Positions 1 to 15,100 of a stretch of DNA of 64,000 nt are shown one piece after another. The notes under the pieces were generated by a model. The model searched no databases and was not told where the DNA came from. It saw only the letters and a list, made by a program, of their open reading frames with translations. Position 1 is the stretch's first letter. Each line of letters begins with the position of its first letter. Origin of the DNA: Aplidium turbinatum (lineage: Eukaryota; Chordata; Ascidiacea; Aplousobranchia; Polyclinidae); NCBI GenBank assembly GCA_918807975.1, contig OU964930.1, forward strand, positions 16,114,372 to 16,178,371, in the 5' to 3' direction. The translations under genes and the position numbers were made by a program.

Positions 1-187
1 TTTCATTTTTTTTCTTGCAAACTAAAAATCTATTTGTCTGCTTGAAACATTTGTTCTGTCGGGTTACGCCCAATGGTTGAAAATTTTGATTAGCGAATGG
101 GAAAGAAAAGAATCCAATCTTCGTGTCCACTGCCTACATGCTGATTTAAAAATTATAAAAAGCTGATTCATTGATTAAACGATTTAC

Positions 188-3100
188 TTTGAGAAATTTC
201 CAAAAATTTAGCAAGTCTTTTGTGGACGGGAGCAGATTCATTGGAGGTGGTTTCAGACAAATTTCTTTTCGTATGAATTTCAGCCACAATCCCGACTTGT
301 GGAATTTCCATTCAAGCTCTGCATTATTCCGAACGCGATCAAAAGAGTGTGACATCATAGCCACCAAAACATTCAGCATGACCACAACAGCCCATCCATG
401 AAATATCATCGACAGAAAGTGTCCAGTGATCATTGTGACTCCCTGTAAAAGAGCCATTTATAACCGTAAAATCTACATTTTTTAATTTATCAAAAAATCT
501 GACTGCATGACTTGCATATCAAGACACAAAACAACGTAGGCTACTGCAATTCAGACAAAAGTTCGAATAAAATCACAAAAGATCCATAGTAAGTTGAATG
601 GCACAAATTCTTACGCCCACATAAACTTATTACTATGTAAATATTTTCGAATGGTGTTCCAAACTACTGGCAAAAGTTGCATGTGTCCCATGGCATGTGT
701 AGATTAAACACGCTGGCAGCAATACCCATTTCTCGATATTAAGAAAAGGATTTTCAATGTAAATGTAAGTTTTCTCATTTTTTCCATTAAAAGGAAGAGT
801 AATTATAATCGTTCGGTTGCATTCTTAATAAAAAATCCTTGTAAAACTTTCTATTCTCAATAACATCGAGGAAACGAAACAGGTGTTGAAAAGCCTCAGT
901 GTCTACTCCACTTAAAAAAGTAGCCTATCATACTGTACATCACAGCAAACCTTATATCCACCAGTGATGTTTTTGTTTGCGGGCGGTATCACTGTAGCTG
1001 TCGGTGGTTCCTTTTTCCAGCCATAGCCATACAAAGTCCAGTATTGCTCCATTAGTGAATTGAAGATACTAGAGTAGACAGGTAAGCAGTCGGTGTTGGT
1101 CTCGTTTTGTTCTTCTTCACAAAAAGTGATATTTTTGTCTGTCTGTATTCGCCTGGGCTGGAAATGGTCATAGCAATTTCAGCATTAATGTAGCCTACCA
1201 ATAAAAAATGTAGATAGTTAAATTAAATTAAATATATGTTAGGTATTTTTTGAAGCTCAGTTTTTGAGATTTGTTTTAGGAAAGCAATCTCTTTTCGCGC
1301 GTTTTAACAATATGGTACAGCAGATGAAGCAGTTCCAGTGGCAGATCAGTTGATTCGTGACATTACAGAAAGAGCGAAAGTTTACGTATAACATTATTCT
1401 TTGTTGCTCTCGGATGATAGATACCGTATTTCTAATCAGCAAAATGAAACGCGAGAAAGTAAATCTTTGTCGCTACCTTCTGGCAAGCAAATAATCAAAT
1501 ATTGCTGAATTGCCGCCGCGTGCTTACAAAAGGCGTCCAAACTCTGAACTGGGCAATCAAAGCGTGGGTAAAACGTCAATGTATTCATCCGCGCAGCAGA
1601 CAAGCATAAAAATATTTTTGTGCATTTTTTAAGGGTATAGCCACTGGAGCAGTGAAGATTAAAAGATTTGTGTTGTAATGTCAAGAATGACGATTCTTTT
1701 ATTCAATCGTAGCTTGGTGTGAACGGATTTCTTTCGAATATGCAGTGCGCAGGGCTATGCAATTGTAAAGTCCGTCTTTTAACCCTACGGGAACTTAAAC
1801 CCTACGGGAACTTGAAACTTAAGAATAAAAAATGGCATATAAACAACTAATTAAACAAAAAAAAAAGTTACTTAGCAATGATGCAACATAAGAAGATTTT
1901 GCTCACGTGCCCCCATGCCCAGTAAACTTGAGTCATCGCAAGTGCAAATGCAAAGAATATCCCGGCAAAAATAGTGAGAAATCGCAATGTATCAAGAAAC
2001 ATGCTGTCAACAGAAAGTTGAAGAGGCCCTAAAAAATAAAGTACATCAATTTGTTTTGTTTTTTTGTTTTCACATAGCATCAGATAGAAATAGATCAAAT
2101 GCAACTTGGACCCGAAAATTTTGGGCTGTAGGCCTATTTAAAATTTATTTTCACAAGGCGTCAGGTGGCCAACTAAATAGAGATACGCAGCATGTAACTT
2201 TTGTACGTATCATCAAATGCATCATTAAGCAATAAGCATGTCTTCGAAGTTAAATATATTTTTTACTGCGTTTGATCCAGGGATATCTAAAGAAGGGGAT
2301 GCGAAGGCTCACAGCGATTGCCTTATTCTTATGACACTACCAGGGCGGTAGTTCGTAGAGCGTAAAACATGCAGTTCTTTTCACAATTGCAGAAAGTTTT
2401 GTTGTGTAGCTGGTACAGTCAGCTACAGAAGACAGTTAGTAAATGTTACATAGAGCATATATAAAGAACACTTGTTTGGAAAGACAGTTGAAAAGTTACC
2501 AGTTAGCTGATTTTCCTAACAAAGTCTTTGCAGTAGGCCAGATGTAAAGCAAATAAACGGGTAGTTGAATTAACAAGCAACCATGAGCATGCAGTGAGTA
2601 TCCAGGCCTGATGCCAATAGCGCAATGCAGGTTAACATAACAAGAGTTATTGAACTACTACCGGTGGTAATTGTCATTTTACGGTAAACAGAGATTATTT
2701 ACGATAAACAGAAGCCCTTCTATTGTCAGACGTATTAAAAGCCTTCATATCCCCTTTTCTAGATATCCCTGGTTTGATCCCCTACACGGATGTGAAGGGA
2801 CCGATGTTTAAAAACTGTTATAATTAATCAAAATTTGGCAGCCAGCATCTAATCGTTAGCGCTTAGTGGAGCAGTGAAGGTAGGCTACGCTTTTATCGTC
2901 CCATGTACAAGATTTGTCTCTGTATTACTGAGTACTGATATATGTTTCAAAAGTTTGAATAAACTTTTGACGTTTTCCAATAATGTGCCAGTCCAGTATC
3001 TTATAATACAAGACAACTTTATGTAGAAATGGTAAAACAGAATAAAAAAAAAGTTGCTGTCTGCTGTGTAGCCCTACAGCGCTGGAAGCAATGCATAGCT

Positions 3101-6100
3101 GTGATAGGTACAGCACTATATAAAAACAAACTGTTTATTATTGTACAAAAGTTAAACTCCAAACATTCAATATAAAAATTACCAAATGTTCTGTGAGTGT
3201 ATAATAGTTCCATAGCCCGAACATGTATAAGAAGGTATATGATGGCCAAAGCAGCTTCTGATATGGTGACAGGAAGAGATTGTGCGTATTTCCAACCCGC
3301 TCTATCACATTGATCAAAAGGATAATCCTACAAGAAGCGCAATGCGTTATATAAAACTTTCAGTTCTGAAATTCAATTAGATCAACATCGAACTTTATTG
3401 CGTTTATTGTACTTTCAACATAACGAAGGCGTTTCTTTTCAGGAATAAAAAAATTTATTAAAAGTAATAAAGTATTGTCCTATGTTGCATATATGCAAAG
3501 TGGCCTAATAGTGAGCTGATTTTTATGGAGTTGTTAAAAAACAACAAAAGGTTTACGTAACGAAAGTTTTACCCTACTTACTATAAATATAAAATACAAA
3601 GCATTGTCAGCAAACATAAATAGTGTATAGTGCTCATTCCACGTTAACTCTACCTGGTTATTTAAAAAGTCAAACCAAGACTCACAATTCCGTTAAGCAT
3701 GTAATCATTGGTATGGTTTCTGTTCGTGCATTCTCCTGTGTATATGCGGTTGTATCTTGCAAGATCGTAAATTTTTAATATTATGACAATTATATACAAA
3801 ACAGATGATGCTATTTCGTTCAATATCCACACATTGTAGAAAGCTTTCTTTAAAGACGACTCTCGAATCTTCTTAACCTAGTTGAAATACTTCTTATCAA
3901 TCAATTGAGATAGTACGCTACAGGGTTGATAGCATATGGTACACAACTACACATGTATTCCAAACCAAGCAGTCAAACGTAATGAAAATATATTTGAAAG
4001 AGAAGATTTGTTGAGATTGTGTGAAGAAAATGTTTAGACCAGGGGTGGGCACAGTTGTTCAAAGAAAGAGCCGCTTGCAGATAAACCATAAACACCAGCG
4101 AGCTGCAAAATCATTGCCCACCGTTGGTTTAGACTGTTCAAAAAACAAAAAAAATCAAAATTACTTATAGGCCTAAACACAGTAAAGTTTGATTATTGCG
4201 GATAAATGAAGTCGCCTAAGACAACAATGATAAATGTCAAAATCATAAAAAAAATTAACAAAATTTAGCAAAGATTGTGTTGTCTTTTATATGTTATGGA
4301 ATTGGTTTCAGGCCGAATGCAAATAGCCTAAATTATTTACATGTTGTTGTCTAAAGTTGCTGTGCTGGTCAGCTTGACAAGTTTGCCTTTTTAGTAGAAT
4401 CTGATGAAAATTTACCTTTAAATTCGTCTTGATTTTTAAAGAAATTACCAAGATCAAAGCTCAACAAACATCGAAAACGTTTAAGTTGTGTTCTTTTTCT
4501 ACACAATGTTTTCGTGTTTTAAGAAAACTGTGGTTACATTTTGTGTCACTTGGCCTTCAAACAAACACAAAATAATGTTAAATATTCCATGTTAAAACAA
4601 ACCCCAACATACCAACTACAGTACATAATTAATACTAACAATAGAAGCCCTGAAATATTTCCCTACCTATAAGGACAATTGAGGTAATTTTGACCGGTTG
4701 TAAGAAACGCGTTTTTTACCATTTTTTCTTTATTTTTGTTCAAACATTGATATGAAACAACCAGGCAATAATTTTTTCGTGTTTTCTAGATGAAACGTGT
4801 TTTTTGCCGTTTTTTCTTTATTTTAGTTCAAACATTGATATTCGTACAAAGCTATACAAAGATGTACAAGTTATACAAACATGCTTAAACATACAAACAA
4901 ACAAACATACAAACATGTTATACATGCTTCTTATGCTCTTACATGCGCAGGAAATTAATTTAAAAAACAAAGCTTTTTTAACTATTTTATCTTGATAATG
5001 AGCTGCCATATTATGTATTTGTTCTGCAATATATAGGCTACTTAATATCGTTGCTGCGAACACTTTATATCTGTATGAAATCTGTAAATAGTCCTTGTTT
5101 TGATAGTCCGTTACGTAATTTCAATATGTGTGTGTAACTGTGTATATTAGTTTGTTTTTGTGATGTTGGGTTCAGTCGTGTTCTCATTGCTTTAAGAATT
5201 GGCGCTCCAGTTGTTCCAGGAACGAGGAGGCGACTGATTCTTAACTAATTCATCAACTTATTTTAAAGTATTAGGTTTGGTGGCCGTGCTTAACTATATT
5301 TATTGATGCATATACCGCAATATTAGATCCTTTCATGCACGTCTTAAACCATTAAGGTTTTGCCACCTTTTCCTTTTGTTAGTTTTGTTACTGTATTTCT
5401 TTTTCACAATATTATTTCTTTTGCATTCTGACAAAGAAAAATAAATTGAATTGAATTGAATTGAATTGAATTGAAACAAACCTTGTTCGAACATTAGAAA
5501 TCTTCTTATCACGCACCGGTCATTTTTGACCCAGGGGCCAGGGCTTATGTGTGAAATGCTCTGTTTGCGAAAGTTCTAGTGAAAAATTATTACAGCTACT
5601 AAAACTTTATCAAAAGTTAAGAAAACTCAAGGAGTATGACCAAGCAAATCGCAAGAACGCCAAAAAGATGAAGCGCCAAAACTCACCGGTCAGGGCTTCT
5701 AGTGTCAACTATATTTAGCAACTATCTTTACCATAATCGTCCATCATCCATAAGGCTCAATATATCAGGTAGCTGCATCGGTGGCCTAAGTTGCGTTGTG
5801 AGAATCTTAAAAGCATATAGCCTACCCTACTCCAATACATAGCCTATCACGCGTTTAACTTATAAACAAGACATAGTTTTCACATTTACCTCGTGTAAGA
5901 TCCGACCGATCACAAATAAAAATAAAATGGAGTCTACGATGTCTATTTGCATACCGAGGCAGTCGCATTCATACACCATAGTGAGTAGCATCAATCGCAG
6001 TATCATAAGCAAAAGAAAAATGAGTTTCGAAGTCACATGGCAAGTTATGTTAACTATTGGATTTCGAAGAAGACGGCCTGCCCTGCGAAGACATGGCTTT

Positions 6101-9100
6101 GTGTTGGATAACTTCAAAATTTGCATAAGATTATTATAGGTTATTCGACTTAGTCAGTCAATGTTTTATTTACAATTTTTTCAGAAAAAAAAAATAAAAC
6201 TTTTCCAACTGAACGTAAACTTGTATAGGTTATTAATCTTCAACCGAGTACAATAAAACTCTTTTGTGGGAGTCTATTCACAAAAATGTAGGCTACCGGT
6301 TTTACTATAAGCTTGAAAAGAGACTCACTTTGATTCTGGAGCAATACAAAACGCGATGCAAAGAAATGGGTACACGCATGCCAAAAGTGTTCGAGTTTTC
6401 AATGTGTGCCAGCCGTGTTCAGATTGAAATATTGTTCCAAGTCGCAGGGTAGAGATAGCGAGTTGACTGTTAGGATGTGCAACAAAGCGTTTCATTCGAA
6501 CCTGCACAGCGCGTTGGACTGGAGTGAGGTGCGCGCGCTGACTTATCTGCATATACCAAACGTGAAAGGAATTGCTCTATAGTTGGTTGTCACACTTCAA
6601 GCTTACTTCTTGAGCTGTGTTTTTTTCATAATGCAACTTAAACAAAACATCCAACCACATCATGACTTAGGCTACGTTAAAAACCCAAACCAAACCTACC
6701 TGTTTATGTGAGTAGCCTAAAACTATTGTGTGGTGTAGGCCTACGTTGAAGTTTTATCACTGCAAAAACAAACTTTATAAACCTTTGATAGACGAAAACT
6801 TATCTATACTGTATCGTGACTCAGAAACTTATTTGCAAAGAAGCTTTGTCACCAGCAAGAAAATTTTAAAATTGACTGACTTCTGATCAAACTTAATCTC
6901 ACCGAGCGCGGTTGTCCTGGTGGATCAAATCGAAGCAAATCGGCAAGGTCAGTGGGGCAACGGACTTCACTTAAGAGATCACAAGCAAACTCCTCTATCT
7001 GTTGATGGAGTACAGAGTAAAAATGTGCAAGTAACTTGAAAAACTTTCAGACAACTTTTAAAGCCAACATTTTCAATTCAAACGTAAAACCTTTGTTAAA
7101 ATCATGCTGCCTTTGAAAAGGAGCCTATTCAGCTGCTTTATAAAATCTACCTTTATAAAGCAGCCCCATCAACGATATAAATGAGTTTTAAAAACGTTAT
7201 GCGGTACGTACATCAGACGAGCGGCAAACATTCATAACACGACAGGAGTTAAATTGTATTTCTCGGTAGTCGAGTGTAGCAAGAATTGACAACGATAGAC
7301 ATGTGTTACACCCATGAAAATGGGCTAATCAGTATCGCATCACAAATTCATGCCACATAGTTCTTAACCGCTGCTTTTGTCAGTCAATTGAATCTTTACT
7401 TTTGTGGAAAGAAAACAATTAAACTAACTGTCGTCAAGGATATGCACTTATCGGCGTTATATTGACATAAAGAAAACTCGTAATAAAATATTATTAAATT
7501 ACACAGGTTGGTGCACATTATTGACAAAAATAAGATGTAGAAAAGCTCACTTGATCAGCCAGTGGCATGTACAAGGATCGCATCGTGGGCTCGTCGGAGG
7601 CTTTCCTCTTCAAATTTTCATACAAGCAAAAAAGAGTTTCCAAGAAATCCCAATTGTGTTCCGCATCATCTGCAAAATATGATGTATTTGATTGAATTCA
7701 AAATAAACTTTTGGGTCCACGCAAAGTCTACTGTGCCGCATGCCACTTACAATCAAAAGATCAAGAATTCAAGGCAATCTCACAGAAATCTCGAAATTTG
7801 TTTTCTCACGAGGTAGGCTAACCAGCCATGTTCAAACGGCACGCCCAAATCCAAACATTTAAAGTTTTTGGAGATCGCTCTCAAAAACCAACCTTAAAAC
7901 TCATCATTAATCGCTGCTGTCTTTACAGAAATGATTTGTAACACGTCTTACAATGGGCTTGTACAATTCTTTTCAAGCATATTTTCGCTCGAGTATTCTT
8001 ACACACATTCACGTAGCCTGAGTGGTAAAAGTTGTAAATTGAAACGGATCGATTTTTTGTCTCTTTGCAAAAAAATGTCACCAGTCTTGAACCTGCTTGA
8101 CAAGCATATAAATAGTAAACTATGCTGTAGAAACTCGCTAAATTATATGTTGAAGACGACGAAAAAAACTTTTAAAAATCTTCCACCCACAAGTCAAAAC
8201 AATGCAGGACTTCTTACTTTCTAGATTTTCAAGAAAGGTCATCACAAGGTAAGCTGGGCTTGCTACTGCTTTGTAAAGTAAGATTTGCTGGCTTGATCGG
8301 CTCCAAACTTGTTCAAGAAGCAAATGACGAGATACGTTTGAAAGTCCAACATCGTTAAAGAAATTGAAGCCTTTTGAAACTTCCCGCTTTATGCATTCGG
8401 AAGAAATTCTAGTGAAATAGTAACAGCAGAAAAACGTTGACTAATTGTTAGGTTTAGCGCGGTAAAAATGTGAAAACTCATGCCTTAGGTTGTACATTAG
8501 GCCTACACTGCTGGAATTCAGTGGCTCATTTATAGTGTAGGTTATTGTAAGGTAAGGCCATCTCCACACAGGCTGCAAGCAAACATATTTCAAATCGAAT
8601 ATCAATTTCCTGTTCCGTCTAAGCAAACATATCTAAGCCGTTTTTATCGATAATAGAGGGTAATTTCTATCGGATATCTATCTGGTAAGTTACTTCAGAT
8701 TTGATTCCAGCAGGTATTGAAAGTCATTCAATTATTCTGGAAGTGTTAACCCATCACATTAATTTGACTTGTTCTTGATGGAAAAAAAGTGTAAACTCAA
8801 TAAATGAAAAAAGTAGAATATCACACTAAGTTGGAAAATTCAAAGTTATTAATTTATTACAAAGCTTTCACCATACAAGTGTGGCTTCCTCAGTAGACTA
8901 CAGTAGCCTATTCTTATTTGAATAAAAGGATAAACAAACTTTGATTAATATGCGCCGGATTGACTACAAACAATCGCTTCAGAAGGTGACAGTAGAAGTT
9001 CAGTCTAACTCCTGATCGGTCATTAATAAGAGGAAACAATACTGGGAACCATTATTAGGAACAAATGGATTTTTGGACGTCACCGAATGTATAGTGTACT

Positions 9101-12100
9101 TATAGGCTTATTCAGACAGTATACAGGGTGTAGCCAACAAAACACTTCGGGGAGAGGACATATAAGTATTATTACACATGTTAGTGAACCATTGAAGGAG
9201 TCGGCGAAAGAAAAGAACCCAGAGGAGGTTTGGCGGCCTCTCCAAGAAAACAAAAGCTGCTGTTTGTCTGGTGGTATAGCCTGTTCTCGCGACAGAACTT
9301 ATTGGGTATCAAATGCCTGAATGGTGTTCGCTGCTGCAAAATAATGAAACCAAAAAAGGGCTACCTGAGTCGAGAGGTGGGTGCCTACTAAGACGTAGTC
9401 CTACCAGGCGCATGGACTAATATAAATTACAGATTTTACACAAAACAAAGAATCAAAGAAGTGATCACTCCTCTCACCTGAATCCGTGGGCGTACAAAAT
9501 TTTAAGCATCACGTAATCATTTTTGTGGGCAGCCAACTGTAATGGAGTCAAGCCTGCATTTAAAAAATAGCTTACATAAATCCATGACGTTTGATTCATT
9601 TAAATCAAAAGCTGGGTGAAACCAAATACGTTATTAATTAACTGCTTGTGCTCTTTCTTACGTAAAGCCATGAGGATGACATGCATGGCAATTGAAAGAA
9701 CAAGTTTTGCCCAGTACAAAACAAATATCCAACCCTTTTTGAAAAGCATCTGAAAAAATACATTTAAAATAGATAGGTGGCTCTCTCAGAAGAAAAGACA
9801 CCTTTTCCTGAACATGAACAAAAAGTGTTTTCGTTTAGGGCCTACATCACGAGCCCTATTATAATGGGTTCTGGGTTCTAAAAAATACAGGGGGCTATAG
9901 CCAAAAAATGTTTTGGACACTCTATCGTTGAATAATAATAGCAATCCTATCAAATAAATTTGATAATAGGCTAAGTGGTAATGTCAGTAGACAAGCTTTG
10001 TTTACTTGTGGTTGTTTGTTAGTAATCAAACTGGGAAGCTGTATGCTTTAAATGTAAATGTTCTGTGATCTGTAGCCTTGTTTTGCAAAGCTTAGCAACA
10101 GGTTGAACAGCTGTCAAAATTTTCATCGTTCAACGTTGAGTCATTGCATCACTTGATGACTTCACATCCTGATTATCAAGCCCAAAGGCGACAAAAATAA
10201 GAGACTCTTCTATTTAGGATGCTATTATCACAGTTAAAGTATTTAATTAATGCTTTCAGCTACTTCAAGTTTCTTGTACTTAGCCTGTAGGCAGGCGCGA
10301 ATCTAAGAGTTTTTTTCGGGGGGGGGGGCCAGAAAATTTGAAAATCAATTAAAAAGAAAGAAAAAGCTAAACAGATATGAACAATGATACTACGACATAT
10401 ACGATATGCTAGAAAATAGACATTAAAACAACCATTTTCATCAATTGTGATGCCGAGGGACTAATATCAGCTGTTTAGAAGCATATCAAACCATTTGACG
10501 CAGAAACATACAATTTTTCACAAAATTTCGGGGGGGGCCCGGCCCCATAAATCCGCGCCTGCCTGTAGGTCATAAGGCTAATATTGGCAAACAATCTAAA
10601 CGTGCCACAAGCCCAAATTTAAAACTGGCTGACTCGAATTTTTAAGGTGTGGTTGGAGACAAATTGGACAAAACTTTTAAAGGGAAGATTGTCAACCAAA
10701 TTGTCACCAATTTTTCATTTCATATTAAAATGGTGTTTAACTGCAGGCAGGAAATCTAGCTATGTGGCCGCAAAGTGTCGGATTCAGGAAGGACATTTGG
10801 TCGTTCGTGTGCCTCCAAAACAAAACGAGAAAAAACACCTTATTTCTTATTTACGAAACCGTCTCGCTTGCTTTGCTCGTTCAATCAATCACATTCCATA
10901 AACTTATAGACGAGGAGGTTGGGCTCACTTTGCTTAATCAGCAACCGATTTAAAGTGTAGCCTGGCTTACTACATTCACTTATTGCCGTTCATCACATGT
11001 GATCATCACAACTTTTGATGGCAGAAGAAATGAATAATAGCCTAATCCTGATGAAAATGCAAACCTTCCGGCATCTGCAGGCAAATATGTTGTAGAAAAG
11101 AAAAAAGTGCTTCTTTTTCCCAATGATTAACTACTTACGAAAAATACAAGCTACTGTATGCGTGCAATATTTTACCTGGGAAGTAAAAAGAATCATCTTC
11201 TGTAATCATTTGTGACGTATCGAGATCATATTTCATGAATAAATCAACAACAGCGTGATAGCCAAAGTCAATGGCGTGGTATAAACATTCCTTGACATCA
11301 ACCTTAACAGCTTAAAGTTATGAAAATGAAGTTGTAAACATACATTAGCCTACCCACAAATCTACCCGGTGACTAACCCTTTTGTGTAAAATCAAGACGC
11401 CATAGGTTTTAAAAATGTTAATTTTCATATTCAGTAGACAAGTATTAGATCAAATACAATGAGCTAAGTTCGATTTCTCTTTATTACTGTAGTTCAGAAT
11501 AATTAGGAGGACGCAAGGGAAATATACTCTTGGCCCCTTATGTGGGTCATCAGGCACCAGCAAAAGTAGACTACGGTATATCAAATATATCAAAAATGTG
11601 TGTTGCGAATGCTGTTGGCAATAGCTCCCTGGGCATATTACGCACGGAGTGGAAAATTAAACTTGTGTTACAACGAGAATGATTGTTGTAATTTCATGTT
11701 AAATCTTTTGTTTACCTTGTGGCGTAAAAGCAAATCCATCATTTCCATGTTATTATGAATCATTGCTATAAATAAAGCCGATCTTCTCCATTGGTCTCGG
11801 CAGTTTTTGTTAAATTTTGATCTTGGCTTAGTAGAAACGAAATGCCGAGAGTGTTTATTGCGGTCCGGACTTGGCACTGGAAACTCTTCAGTCAGTGACA
11901 CTGCAGGTGAAGCAGTGGTTGATGCTTTTCTCCATGGCGTAAATTTTGAATCGTGTCCTGGTGATGTTGAACCATGAGATCCTTCTCCTAAATCTTGTAC
12001 GTGGTTTTGCTTGCTATGTTGTATAATTTCATTACTGTACAAAAAATTCGATGCAGCTGTGGATAGAATGTCTTCTACTTGAATAAGATCTCCAGCTTCA

Positions 12101-15100
12101 ACAGCTCTGTGACGTCAATTCAAGTCAATAATGAACGAGCAGATCAACAATTGGTAATGAAAAAAAAAAAATCTTACAATTTGAGGGGCTTTATTTATTA
12201 TAAAAAAGAGAAAAACTTGGTTGATTAGATATTAGGCCTACACCTCCACGCAGGGACGAATCCAGCAAGCAGCTTTATGGGAGTCGGTTTGAACAAAACA
12301 CAAAGATGTTGTGTTTACATTAATCCGACCTTGCAAGCACGCCGTGAATAAAGTTATTTTTCTGTATTTTAGGGAAAGGCAACTGCTCCCTTCCCACCCA
12401 AGCCCGGATTTAGGGAGGCAGAGGGTGCAGGTGCTCCGGGCCCCCCTTTTGAAGGGCCCCCCGACGTGGAAAAATGCGATTTTGTGTTTTTTTTCTTTCA
12501 GTCTTTGAAGTGTCTGCAAAATGCTGTGCAGTGCTGGATTAATGCTACTGTAGACGTAGAGGTGGTCTTTCGTGCCAACGGCGCGAAAAAATTTTTTCCA
12601 AGGAGGCCCCCCGATCTAACAGTGCCCCGGACATCCATCAGCTAAATCCGGCCCTGTTCCCTTCTGGATCCGGTACCGCTTCAATTTTGGGAAAGAGGTA
12701 ATTATGCTAGGCTACATCATCTGCAGACGATTGGCAACAAAGAAATTGCTTGAATGGCATTATTCAAATTATACAATATTAAACCAAAACAACAAAAGAA
12801 CAATAATTTTTCAGCAGTACTTTGTTTCCGTCAAGAAAAAAAATCGACTTTATTTAAAGCAAAAAAAAAACTAAGCCAAGTTAATTGGAACGTCATGAAG
12901 CTGTCAGGTGTCAGCAAAAGTATTGGACGAAACCCGGGAGACGAAACAAAGATGTCAGCGAATATAAATACAATAAGTAGACAAAATCAGTCAGGTTTTG
13001 AAACTTGTACAATTTATTAATAAAGGTTTCGTCACCGCCACCGTAATTGAATCATTGAATAAGATTCTATTTGAATGCGACACTGAAGAAGCCGCATTTA
13101 CGGTGGGGAAATCTTTATCAATAAGTTATACAAGTTTCCAAACCTGACTGATTTTGTTGAATTGCTATGTTAAATTGTTCGGATGCATTCTAAATGAAGG
13201 ATCCTTGTAGCCTATAACTTTTCATCCTCAATAACATCGAGGAATCAGAATAGAGGTTGTGAGACATCAGCTCCTATTTATTTAATTATAATAGAAAGAT
13301 ATCTAATTATGCCGATTGTAATGTAGGCTATATCCTAATGTCGGACGAAGGCAATTAGGTAGTAGGGTGTACCAATTTGCAAAAAGTTTTTAGAAATTAT
13401 TGCGGCTATGTATTACGGGTTTCCACTTTTGTTAAAAAGTATTTTGGTAGAGTTTCAGAATTTTCCCGCCAAAACTGTGGTTCTGCCGCCATTTTGAAAA
13501 AATGGCGTCCAGATAAGATATTATGAAAATCTGCAGCCTTAAACTGGCATAATGTGATCATATAATATGTCGATTACGGGGTCTTTGGGGTCGCAGAACA
13601 CGAATCTGAAGTCAAAAGTGCTCTACGACAACAATTTTGCAAAGTGAAATTTTACCACTTGAAATTTATGGTGAAATTTTGCAGACATGGACACAACCTG
13701 ACCAAGAATACCTCACCCCAGAATGAGCATTCCTGAAATATTGTCAAACTGTTGAAATAACAACACGATTCATTTAGGCTACAAACAAATTGAGTTAATC
13801 ACTCTCAAACACGATCCATCCCTGTTTCTTCTGCATGCTATTCCTTATGCTTTCAGTCCTGATTGATTTCAATTCCCAGTATTTCATCAACACAATAGCC
13901 TACCAGAGTTATGCAAGCACTCAATTCACTGAATTTTTGACGAATTTCTTTAACAATTGAGTTTGGCTAAGGTACCTTTTTTGTAATTTGAGAACTGTGC
14001 CTTTGCATGGCAAGCAAGAGAGCTTGCCGGTGGCTTTCGTCAGAACACCTGTCAAAAAATCAGTGATTAGCTTAATCCCGCGTTCCGCAATATCGTTGAC
14101 CATCCTTACGTTCAAAACGAATTTGCTTAGTTTCTTATAATCACTGAAATTTTTCCATTCTGATACTGGCATTTGTTGCCACTCTTGATCAGTAAGTTCC
14201 AAATTGCTTTCCCAATTGTTGCCTCCAGCAATGTAGCCTACAAGTACCTTGCCACTTCCCTGAATTGACGGCAGTCGTATCAAATACCTCCATCAATGAC
14301 ACCTTTCTCTCTCCAGTCTTCCACCAATTTTATAACGGCCTGTTCCTGAGATGATCTGGTGCCGTCTGGTCTCATGCACCCCCAGAAGCTTTCATTTCTG
14401 CATTACCTTCATCATCAAAACTAACGCCAGATACATATACACAGCACTGTTCTGATGAAACATTTCCTCTCATTTTCAGAATCTTACCGGCCCAGTGAAT
14501 TATTGCCAAATCAGGGGCCTGGAACTCATCTCTGATAATTAATTTGGGAGTGAGAGGACCTATAGTCTTATTAGCCAGTCTATGAGCTGCTGTGACTGAT
14601 ATTAGTATCTTCGACTTGCATGCCGGACGCTTGAGCCACATAGCGAACATTGTTCTTTGCCGATAGCTCATCCAAGTCGATCAGATGTTAAAGGTATAGG
14701 CTAGGCGACGTAATACCCATTTTCTTTTCCATTCAGGAGTTTTCCAGTTGTCACTGTCACTTTCTGTTTCTTCATCTGCACTTAAGTCCAACTTCACGGT
14801 TTTCAGATTGTCAGCAACATCCTCTTTCTGTTTCCTTTCACCAGATGCACTGTGTCATTTTTCTCTAGCTCAGTCCCGTCTCTTCTACAGAGCATCTCTT
14901 CCCAATGCGCAACCTAGCCTACTTGATCTCTCTGGAGCTGATTTTTCAGATGTTCCAAATCTGTCTCCCAGTCAATAATACCGGAATGCATGAGAATTGA
15001 TCGCGAAGTAGTCTTACATATATTCAGAGGATCCTTGAGCTTTTCTTCCATATCACGCAAACGTTTTTGTAAATGAATCACTATTATTCCTCTCACGCCT

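Noticed and set aside
1-187. Last TRPC exon within the window
   Set aside because: After the donor at 187 (GTAAAT) the frame stops soon and no acceptor with family-like coding follows; the end is taken to lie outside.
9660-9752. Exon-like minus-strand frame with a hydrophobic stretch (GWIFVLYWAKLVLSIAMHV) between TRPC exons 3 and 4
   Set aside because: Exons 3 and 4 already join in phase (CCA G|GC TTG) and give the expected family order; a membrane segment among the ankyrin repeats would not fit. It could be a decayed S-segment copy or chance.
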